A DNA stretch of 64,000 nucleotides from Ctena decussata (Eukaryota > Mollusca > Bivalvia > Lucinida > Lucinidae). Made by a program: the position numbers and the translations under genes. Positions 11,746 to 22,900 of this stretch are shown in pieces (position 1 is the first letter of the stretch; each line of letters begins with the position of its first letter). The stretch lies in the NCBI GenBank assembly GCA_963989385.1, contig OZ022515.1, forward strand, positions 3,380,803 through 3,444,802. The letters run 5' to 3'. The notes below the pieces were generated by a model. That model was not told where the DNA came from. It did not search any database and was given only the letters and a program-made list of their open reading frames with translations.

Positions 11746-11989
11746 AGCATGAAAAAATGTTTTTTCAGAATTTTTTTTTTTTTGTAAAATCACAGTGCAG
11801 ACACTGGTTAGAAGAGCAGTTTTGTAAACACAGTAGACCCTTATCAGTCTGCTCCTTCTCAAGGGCAGTCTGATGAGGATCTATGCTGCTTGCCCCAGCT
11901 ATGTTATACTAGATATTGGTGTATGAGATTTTATTTACTGTAAAACACTTCATAGATGTGGCATCTAAATTTTGCAGTTTCATGGAACA

Positions 11990-12165
11990 CAGGGTATAAT
12001 CGATTCTGCCAATTTTCGCTTCCTGCAGAGACTGTCCGTCATATTTGGCTTCCGCCGAGACTGTCTGCGAACTTTTGTTTCCTGCAGAGACTTCTGTACA
12101 TGATAAATGGCTTCCTGCAGAGACTGTCCGCATGATTCTGCTTCCTGCCGAGGCTCTCGTATCAC
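11990..12165. repeat. Short degenerate tandem repeat (CTTCCTGCAGAGACTGTC)
   Basis: Five units of about 33-36 bp share CTTCCTGCAGAGACTGTC. On the minus strand they stay open in two frames over some 60 residues, but I see no coding support beyond that. Confidence 0.6.
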
Positions 12166-13491
12166 ATATTAATTTTGGCACTCATGACATATCATGGCTC
12201 CAGATATTAATGAAATTTTGAGGTGAATCTATGGCAGTTTTTCTTACTTTTTCAATAACTAAACATTGTGGATCTTTTAGAATCGCCTCATCCAGGCGAT
12301 TCTAATCAGATACACAATGTATAGTTTAATGGAACAGTATAGAAAATATCTCAAATACTTATCAGGTACTCCTTCCTATATAAATATATGTTATGCTGCG
12401 CGTGTGAAAATGTATTAGAAATCAAATATGGGCAGACTTACATTTAAGCACTATTTGCCTTTACAGGCAATATCGCCAAAATTCAGTAACAGCCAAATAT
12501 AAGTGTTTTACAGTATATTCATATGTCTATTGTTTGACAACAGAAGGTGTTAAAATTATACAAAGTCTGTTTTTCATACAGAGAAAAACATATGCACCTG
12601 CTCTTTGTAATGTCCTGACTCTCCTCCATGCTATTGCTGGTCGCAAACGAGGTAACATGAAAACAGCAGTTTTTGCTTCCCTGGAACGTGAATACTTTAC
12701 ACACACTGGTCTGGCATTCAACACAGGTAACGAAGACAACGTACATGAATCTTGCTTTTTCTGCTTGTCAGGATAAGTTTGTTTCAGAAGTATAGTCTCA
12801 CGGACCATTCAATCCCCGGCTATTGAAATAGGAATCAAAAGTTTTACTGAATTCATATGCATATTCAAGAAATGCTTGAAAACAATTTTTGGACTACAAC
12901 GTCTATGCAACGAATCGGTAAAGAAACTTATTCAAACACTGCATATATACTAGACGGAATTTCTTCAAAAATCCGGTCTAACTAAGAGGTATAACAAACT
13001 GCGGGGTCCGTAAGAATAACAGTTTGAAATTAATCTAAGAGATATGCGAAAAAAAATCAAGTTTTATAGCACGTTGCCTTCCTTGCCTGTGATAAATGCC
13101 AGACCAGTGTGTTACAGTCAGGCTACTCTCAAGAAAAAGAATTTGCTCTCTGTGGACAGCAAATTCTTTCCTTTCAGATTAGCCCTGAGAATCTAGAGCA
13201 AACTTTTGAGAGCAATTTCTTTCCTTCATAAGAAGTTTCCCTTGGAGAAAGCGGGCAACATTAGTTTCATTAAGTTTTACATTATCAAATACATTGCTGG
13301 CTTAAAAACTGCCATTTTTTGGCTGAAAAAATGTGAGGAGCTTATGTATGGCAAAAGCTCCTCACATTTTGCACCAAAAATATCAGCACTGTTGATCTTA
13401 TACATACTAGCAGGCTTAACAAAGCATGCACTGCTGGACACATTATTAAGCTATTGATGCATTCAACAACTGAACCTAGAACTTGAACATA

Positions 13492-13713
13492 TGAGCCAAC
13501 AAAACCAACAAAGTGGCATGTGCACCCAGGTAAGACTCAGTTCCGCAGCATCCACTCAGACTGTTCAAAGTACACCCAAATGGTAGCTAAGGGTCTAAGC
13601 TAGCTCCAAACGGACAGCGAAGATTCTACTCAGACCAGGCGGATGCCCAAGCTGACCCTGAGTCTTCGCTGGGTGCTCATGCCACTTTGTTGGTTTTGTC
13701 ACGTTGCTGCTCA
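13492..13713. mobile_element. Fold-back element, family F1, near MCC stop
   Basis: The termini TGAGCCAACAAAACCAACAA and TTGTTGGTTTTGTCACG are inverted. It lies 145 bp past the MCC stop codon, so it may be transcribed within the 3' UTR. Confidence 0.8.
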
Positions 13714-13857
13714 TATCGTTGTCGACACCAGCTGTGTTGAACAATCTGTTTTTGAACAAGGGAGATAATGCAATAGGTCTTTCCATACTTCTGAGCGGGA
13801 AAGCTTAACACTGATTTGAACACACATTGTTTATGAGCTGACACTGATATAACTGTG

Positions 13858-13932
13858 CTATAATGAGGTTTCATTAGTAACTCTTGTCTTCTCATCTTCT
13901 AGCCGGGCTATTCTTTGTTTTAACATTCTAAT
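13858..13932 (-). CDS. MCC: MCC terminal coding exon 15 (RMLKQRI..NETSL stop)
   Basis: The acceptor is TTCCAG|ATTAGA and the stop is TAG. The exon codes for IRMLKQRIARLEDEKTRV then TNETSL, matching the human C-terminus VRMLKQRIALLEEENS..TNETSL. The last residues ETSL fit a class I PDZ-ligand (S/T-x-hydrophobic), the known partner-binding tail of MCC. The exon lies 7.7 kb from exon 14. No poly(A) signal could be assigned confidently; a fold-back repeat lies 145 bp past the stop. Confidence 0.95.
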   Translation of the reverse strand: MRMLKQRIARLEDEKTRVTNETSL

Positions 13933-16900
13933 CTGGAATGAAAATTAAAGAAAATATAAACAGGAACAGTTCTTAATAATGGGCATACAGTCTCATTTTG
14001 TGTATTTTGAGGTATCTTTTTACAAAAATTTCATAAATATATTGGAAGAATAAGGCAAAAGCACTGTATGATGAAACAGATATGCCTAAGCACATGGTGC
14101 ATACAAAGGAGGGCTGGGTGGATTTTTTAATGTTTTACGGTTCTATCATCTGTATTTCAGTAACAGCAAGCCAATGGAATGGTGATAATGCAAGACTGAG
14201 TGGCATGGATTGATGGTTCCTGATTTTATAATGATGGGAGGATGACAGTGAAAAGATACGCAATAGAACCCCTTTCCTTACACCCCTCCCATTGTCCAGA
14301 TATGACAAATAATGTTATAGAGGACAAAAAACTGCAAGTTTTCCATCACCCAGCCTTGCATGCATTATCACCCTTCCATCGGCTCAAGTTTTCCATCACC
14401 CAGCCTTGCATGCATTATCACCCTTCCATGGGCTCATGGAAGGGAGATAATGCAGGCAAGGCTGGGTGACGGAAAACTCCAGCACCTCCAAAACCAGACA
14501 GCTAGCATAGCAGAGCATTGCTTAACCTACTGAGCTATCAGGGCCATTCCTAAAGGTGAAAGGAAAGTGTGTGTGTGTTGGATGGGGGGGATGAAAGAGG
14601 GACGGAATAATGTTATTCAATAACAATTACATTATTTTTCATCAGAAAATATATGGAAAAGCTTAACTATTGGGGAATTTTGAGAATCTACAGTGTTGCA
14701 AAAATTAAGCGACTGTCTTACATCAGTACAATGAAACCTTTATGAGAATTAAAAACTTCTCACTTCTGGAATAATTCCTCACCTCTAAATCATGCGAAAA
14801 AAAATAAAAAATAATCTACTTTACAGTCTAAGTCATTAGAGCTACCCTGCAGTAGTGGTTCTACATTGTGTTTGGTTGTAACATAATTTTATTATTTTTC
14901 ACTCTCCAACATGACCAAAAATGAGAACAACACAACAAAACCAACAAAGTAGCATGTGCACCCAGCAAAGACTGCCCAGTCGTCAGTCTGATCAGAGTCT
15001 TTGCTGTTATGCTGCCAGCTAAGATCTTAGCTACCCTATAAAGGCACAGCAAAGACTCTGAGCAGACTGGGCAGATGCCCAGTCTGACTGAAGTCTTCAC
15101 TGTGCCCACATGCCACTTTGTTGGCTTTGTCATGTTGCGGCTAAAATACAAAACTTTTAAATGCGTACTTATGTTCCATAAGTATTAATTAAACAGCGGG
15201 ACCAGTCGACCAAGTTATTTGTATTTAGATTGAATGTATTTGCTAGTTCAATTACGGTATGTGTGATTACCTCAGCGCCGTATGACGTAGTGCTCATTCT
15301 CTCTATATGTAATACAAATTTTCATTGGTCAAACCTGTTGCGCGGTGAAGTCGCGATTGGTTGTTCACGCTTCACCCTGCGGAAATAGTCTTTTATTGTC
15401 AGTCAAATCGACAACATTAGTCGAATTATTGCTTCTTCATATTGAGAAGAAAACAAATTTCTTCAATGACAGAAGAACCTTTTCTTAATTCAGGAGTCTG
15501 TTTCTTAATTCTGATGACCTTGTGTTCAGGATGTTGGTTTATGGAAGAATTGACAATCTTTAGAAACAGCGAAATGTGACATGAAGATAACTATACTGAT
15601 GAGCTGATGCCTTAGGCATTACGAATTTAAGAATGTGTTTTACGTTCGTAGCTGACTTTATAGTGCAACAAATGTTAACCCACATATAATTCCACACTCT
15701 TGAAAATCAAGACAGCTTCGGGATTCATGTTGCACTCAAAGAACTGATCTGGCTGTGGCAGAGACCCGTTAAAGAGAGTTCAGATGACCACTACAGATAC
15801 GAATCAGCCAGCTACATTCGCGACAGCATCAAACTGTAATAGTGAATAAGTGTTTAACATCAGGCCTCTTTACCATTTATCGAACAATAACTATCTAATT
15901 GACAAGGCATATTATAAAGATTTTACTCAGCCTTGAATAATGAAAAGGTCAATCACATTGAATAACCACAGTTCATAGAGGAATGGAAGTTTACCCCGAG
16001 GGTACTTATTCGCTTTTGTGAAACAAAGTGAGCGAATTTCAATCTTGAACTTGTTTTATCTGATTACAGACATTTTTATGTTGTCTCACGGGAAAATGGA
16101 ACTTAGGCCATATGCGTGCAGTAGCCTGTACTGTAGGTGTTCGGAATTGACTGTGCACTTGTACAAAGTGGTCATAGTGACTATTAGTCGTTATTTTTCT
16201 TCATCTCAGATTCCCCGGAATTCATGTATCGACAAGGGAGGGAATGACTCTAGCCAGGCAGCGTGGAAGCGCATGGATCTGTGTGCTCCTCTTTGCATCG
16301 GCTGTGAGGCACTTTTTATGAGACGCTAACCATTGATGACATGAGTCTTTGGAAGGTTGCCTGGCTAGGACGTAGAATGTATAAAGAAATGCAATGATTC
16401 GGCTTCTTTTCCATGGTTCAGTTACTTTTATAAGTTTACACGGGGCAAACATTTCTTCGTGAAACTTGTTGGCTTTTTGGAGAAGTATCTGATTCTTCGG
16501 AGCCAGGACTCGATTGTTTTAGTAGTTAGTCAGTCGGGTCCAGCTGCACCACGGGAAAATGCATGATAATAAACACACAATGGGTGTGCTTCCAGGTGAC
16601 TTGTTCTAAAGAGCGTGTCTGGCTATGGTTTATATAATACTACATAAGGCAAACTGCTGACTGGTTTTCAATTGCGATGGCATCTTTTTATGATCATTAT
16701 TTCATTCATGAATATACACGTGATAATTTTATGCATGACTATATTTGTCTGTTTCTTCGCTCGTAGGTAATACATGAATACTCTAAAAGCACAGATTTTC
16801 TTGTGATATTTACTAACAAAGGAATCTGTTACAGTGAACCTTTGTAATGTTGATCTCTTACATACTTGCAATAAGTTGTCATATTTATGTGATTGGCTTT

Positions 16901-19900
16901 AAGTATGTGACCATTTTGTAATAACTACGCACAATTATACATGTAGCAGTTAGATTTATGGTCATTCTGTGAAAGGCCTCATATTTTGTATTATTATCGA
17001 CACATTGAGTCGAATTGTTTCATCGACATATTGAGTCGAATCTTTCCATCGACATATTGAGTCGAATTAAAATATATCGACATATTTAGTCGAAGGAACT
17101 CTTGTTTGAGTTTGATAGTCATAGCTTGCCTTAGTAAGGTGTAATTTATAAGCACGCCGAACATGATTTCTAAACTTATAGAATTGTTGAATTTCATTGT
17201 TTCGATGTGTTTCACTTGGCGCTGGCAGGTATGACTTATCGCCAAAGCTTAAAAAGAACAGGTACGTGTTGTCGAGTTCTTTTTAGTCTTTCTTACATCG
17301 ACAAATGTTCATATATGCTTAACATTGACTGAACAGACTGGTCCCGATTTTTTTTAACTTTATCCCCTACCTCTGTTTGTGTTTGGCGGACCTTCGGTTT
17401 GGCGGATTTTCTCGTGTGAGAATATTGTATCTTCATTTTTAAAATGTTAAATAGCAAATGAAAATAAATTTATGTCATTTATTTCTTGTATATATGTACA
17501 TAGTTTTAAATTCCGGCAAACATTAAAGTATTAAGTTTTACTATGTCTTAGTACTATATTCCGTCCAAGTTTAATTGCGTACTCATGTTCCATAAGTATT
17601 AATTAAACAGCGGGACCAGTCGACCAAGTTATTTGTATTTAGATTGAATGTATTTGCTAGTTCAATTATGGTATGTGTGATTACCTCAGCGCCGTATGAC
17701 GTAGTGCTCATTCTCTCTATATGTAATACAAATTTTCATTGGTCAAACCTGTTGCGCGGTGAAGTCGCGATTGGTTGTTCACGCTTCACCCTGCGGAAAT
17801 AGTCTTTTATTGTCAGTCAAATCGACAACATTAGTCGAATTATTGCTTCTTCATATTGAGAAGAAAACAAATTTCTTCAATGACAGAAGAACCTTTTCTT
17901 AATTCACCCACCCACGACCACCCTGTGTTCATATAATTTCATAGGATATGATAGGTATCTGTGAGAGTGAGTGGTCGGTTTTTCTCGTGTGAGAATATTG
18001 TATCTTCATTTTTAAAATGTTAAATAGCAAACGAAAATAAATTTATGTCATTTATTTCTTGTATATATGTACATAGTTTTAAATTCCGGCAAACATTAAA
18101 GTATTAAGTTTTACTATGTCTTAGTACTATATTCCGTCCAAGTTTAATTATGCTGTAATATACTGTTCGCAAAAAGTAGGGGATATTCAGGTTTGAAAAT
18201 TTGTAGCATCTACAACAAATGTGATATCCATATGAAACGCTTAGTATCGATAAGATAAATATCCGTTAAGACACTTTTCATGAAAGTTTGGACGATATAT
18301 CCTGTCACGCGATCTGCATACAGTTAGTTTCAGACAGGGGGTCAGGACAAAAATGTGGTAAATTTGAACAAATATTTATTCAAATTCTTTAACTAAGCTA
18401 CCTTTCAATGCATTTTAAAGTTTCGTATGCTAAAAGATTTTTTTTCTTTTTCAAAACGATCATTTTGGGAAGAAATCCAGAAAACAAAAATCGTACAGGT
18501 GCATCAAGTCACCGAAAAAATTAGACGTTTATGGCTTGCACTCTTTATTTTGATGAAACAGTGTGTAAAAGCAATTTTCAGTTTGTTAAATGAATCATGG
18601 CGAGTGTTTCTGTGTAAATTTTGTAATCTGAAAAGGATCTGTTTCCACAGCAGATTCGTGTGAAATTTAGATGTCCACCCCCTGTCTAAAACGAATAACA
18701 CGCAGATCACGTGACAGGATATACTATCAAAATTGTGATGCAAAATGTCTTATCGAATATTTCTCTGATGGACACTTGCCGTTTCAGATGGATTTGATAT
18801 TTTTTCTAATTTATACAATTTTTAATATCTTAATATCCCCTACTTTTTGTGAACAGTATAGTTTGAGCAGAAGACAAGAGTCCCCTTCAAATCCAATCCC
18901 CTCAATGCCATCCACAAGACTTAGTGTGTAAATGATAATTCTGCTAAAAGACATCTTTCCCTTACAATACAATGTCAATGATCAGTCATGGTTTTGGCAA
19001 TAAGACAAGGGAAAATTCCCTGTCCAACTGTCGACTAAGTACGGTATTGTGAAAAGACACTTATTCTAGGCAATACTACAGACAGTGTGTAACCTGTGTT
19101 TCATATCTCTCTGTCAATTACTGCATCTCAGCCTCCAACTTCCTTAGCTTACCTGTGTTTCATATCTCTCTGTCAGTGACTGCATCTGAGCCTCCAACTT
19201 CTTCAGCTTACCTGTGTTTCATATCTCTCTGTCAATTACTGCATCTCAGCCTCCAACTTCTTTAGCTTACCTGTGTTTCATATCTCTCTGTCAATGACTG
19301 TATTCTGAGCCTCCAACTTCTTCAACTTACCTGTGTTTCATATCTCTCTGTCAATGACTGCATCTGAGCCTCCAACTTCTTCAACTTACCTGTGTTTCAT
19401 ATCTCTCTGTCAATAACTGCATCTGAGTCTCCAACTTCTTCAACTTACCTGTGTTTCATATCTCTCTGTCAATGACAGCATCTGAGCCTCCAACTTCTTC
19501 AACTTACCTGTATTTCATATCTCTCTGTCAATGACAGCATCTGGCCTCCAACTTCCTCAGCTTACCTGTGTTTTATATCTCTCTGTCAATGACTGCATCT
19601 GAGCCTCCAACTTCTTTAGCTTACCTGGGTTTCATATCTCTCTGTCAATGACTGCATCTGAGCCTCCAACTTCAACTTACCTGGGTTTCATATCTCTCTA
19701 TCAATGACTGCATCTAAGCCTCCAACTTCTTCAGCTTACCTGCGTTTCATATCTCTCTGAGCCTCCAACTTCCTCAACTTACCTGTGTTTCATATCTCTC
19801 TTTCAATGATTGCATCTGAGCCTCCAACTTACCTGTGTTTCATATCTCTCTGTCAATGACTGCATCTGAGCCTCCAACTTCTTCAGTTTACCTGTGTTTC

Positions 19901-22900
19901 ATATCTCTCTGTCAATAGCTGCATCTGAGCCTCCAACTTCTTTAACTTACCTGGGTTTCATATCTCTCTGTCAATGACTGCATATGAGCCTCCAACTTCC
20001 TCAACTTACCTGTATTTCATATCTCTCTGAGCCTCCAACTTCTTCAACTTACCTGTGTTTCATATCTCTCTGTCAATGACTGCATCTGAGCCTCCAACTT
20101 CTTCAACCTACCTGTGTTTCATATCTCTCTGTCAATGACTGCATCTGAGCGTCCAACTTCTTCAGTTTACCTGTGTTTCATATCTCTCTGTCAGTGACTG
20201 CATCTGAGCCTCAAACATCTTCAGCTTACCTGTGTTTCATATCTCTCTGTCAATAACTACATCTGAGCCTCCAACTTCTCCACCTTACCTGTGTTTCATA
20301 TCTCTCTGTCAGTGACTGCATCTGAGCCTCCAACTTCTTCAGCTTACCTGTGTTACATATCTCTCTGTCAGAGACTGCACCTGAGCCTCCAACTTCTTCA
20401 GCTTACCTGGGTTTCATATCTCTCTGTCAATGACTGCATCTGAGCCTCCAACTTGTTTAGCTTACCTGTGTTTCATAACTGTCTGTCAGTGACTGCATCT
20501 GAGCCTCCAACTTCTTCACCTTGCCTGTGTTTCATATCTCTCTGTCAATAACTACATCTGAGCCTCCAACTTCTTCAGCTTACCTGTGTGTTCATATCTC
20601 TCTGTTGATGACAGCATCTGAGCCTCCAACTTCTTCAGTTTACCTGTGTTTCATATCTCTCTGTCAATGATTGCATCTCAGCCTCCGACTTCTTTAGCTT
20701 ACCTGTGTTTCATATCTCTCTGTCAATGATTGCATCTCAGCCTCCAACTTCTTCAACTTACCTGTGTTTCATATCTCTCTGTCAATTACTGCATCTGAGC
20801 CTCCAACTTCTCCACCTTACCTGTGTTTCATATCTCTCTGTCAATGACTGTATTCTGACCCTCCAACTTCTTCAACTTACCTGTGTTTCATATCTCTCTG
20901 TCAATGATTGCATCTGGGCCTCCAACTTCTTCAACTTATCTGTATTTCATATCTCTCTGTCAATGATTGCATCTGGGCCTCCAACTTCTTCAGTTTACCT
21001 GTGTTTCATATCTCTCTGTCAATGATTGCATCTCAGCCTCCGACTTCTTTAGCTTACCTGTGTTTCATATCTCTCTGTCAATGATTGCATCTGGGCCTCT
21101 AACTTCTTTAGCTTACCTGTGTTTCATATCTCTCTGTCAATGATTGCATCTGGGCCTCCAACTTCTTCAACTTATCTGTGTTTCATATCTCTCTGTCAAT
21201 GATTGCATATGAGCCTCCAACTTCTTTAACTTACCTGTGTTTTATATATCTCTCTGTCAATGACTGTATCTGAGCCTCCAACTTCTTTAGCTTACCTGTG
21301 TTTCATATCTCTCTGTCAATGATTGCATCTGGGCCTCTAACTTCTTTAGCTTACCTGTGTTTCATATCTCTCTGTCAATGATTGCATCTGAGCCTCCGAC
21401 TTCTTTAGCTTACCTGTGTTTCATATCTCTCTGTCAATGATTGCATCTGAGCCTCCAACTTCTCCACCTTACCTGTGTTTCATATCTCTCTGTCAATGAC
21501 TGCATCTGAGCCTCCAACTTCTTCAGCTTATCTGTGTTTCATATCTCTCTGTCAATGACTGCATCTGAGCCTCCAACTTCTTCAGTTTACCTGTGTTTCA
21601 TATCTCTCTGTCAGTGATTGCATCTGAGCCTCCAACTTCTTTAACTTACCTGTGTTTCATATCTCTCTGTCAATGACTGCATCTGAGCCTCCAACTTCTT
21701 CAGCTTACTCTGGTATTTCTTCTTTGCCTTGTCAAATGCTGATATAAGAGTACTGAAATATTAATACAAATGGTTATATATCCACAGTTTCCTGCCAAAT
21801 TCTAGGACTTTCAATTAGTCTCTCTGGGTGACAAAACTCTCCCAAAAAAGGGGTCCAATCTTAAAGGAAAGAATCTGTTGTTAAGAAAAATGGCAAAATT
21901 GAGACTGGCAGAGTTGTTTCTGCTGAAAGTGTCCCCATTACTGAGCTGTATCAAGACAAAAGTGGCAAGTGCATCCACTAAAGACTCTGATCAGCCTGGG
22001 CTGTCACCCAGTCTGATCAGAGTATTTACTGTGCGCTTAAAGGGTAGCTCAGGTCTAAACTAACTCTATGCTGACAGCAAAGACTGATCAGACTGGGTAA
22101 CAGCCCAGGCTGATCTGAGTCTTTACTTGGCAAAATTGCCACTTTGTTGGTTTTGTCTTGTTGTTGCTCATGTGCATCTCTTTCTGCTAATATGAAAATA
22201 CCATATACATGGAAGCATATCAATTAACCTTAACTGATAGTTGTCACAATCCTCCATCTACCCAATGATCTTTTTATACACCGTTTCATGAAATACATTT
22301 CTGCAAGCTTCAATTATATCACCTGAAGTGTTTACACTTTCAAATTATATCACCTGAAGTGTCTACACTTTTAAATTATATCACCAAAGTGTTTACACTT
22401 CCAAATTACATGTTTATCAACTAAAGTGTTTACCCTTTCAAATAATATCACCTCAGGTGTTTACACTTTCAAATTATATCACCTGAAGTGTTTACCCTTT
22501 CAAATTATATCACCTGAAGTGTTTACGCTTTCAAACTATATCACCTGAAGTGTTTACACTTTCAAATTATATCACCTGAAGTGTTTACGCTTTCAAATTA
22601 TATCACCTGAAGTGTTTACACTTTCAAATTATATCACCTGAAGTGTTTACATTTTTCAAATTATATCACCTGAAGTGTTTACACTTGCATATTATATCAC
22701 CTGAAGTGCATACACTTTCAAAGTATTTCATCTATTAAAAGGGTTTACACTTTCAAATTATATCACCTGAAGTGTTTACGCTTTCAAATTATATCACCTG
22801 AAGTGTTTACACTTTCAAATTATATCACCTGAAGTGTTTACATTTTTCAAATTATATCACCTGAAGTGTTTACACTTGCATATTATATCACCTGAAGTGC

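Noticed and set aside
11909..12181. 90-residue minus-strand ORF with SAG-type repeats
   Set aside because: It follows a degenerate ~35-bp tandem repeat; a second frame is also open over the same region, and there are no splice or family signals.
15595..15664. Hammerhead-ribozyme-like core: CTGATGAG, stem TGATGCC/GGCATTA, then CGAAT; flanked by ACTATA / TATAGT
   Set aside because: The core should be GAAA, here GAAT, and the second strand has CTT instead of a GUH cleavage triplet before TATAGT. Probably chance or a dead relic.
16018..16329. 103-residue plus-strand ORF inside the 2.4-kb repeated unit
   Set aside because: No motif recognised, and it is absent from the deleted second copy. Not enough to call a gene.
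20705..21025. 106-residue plus-strand ORF in the 59-bp array
   Set aside because: It is the antisense shadow of the minisatellite and shows only the repeat's periodicity; it has no independent support.
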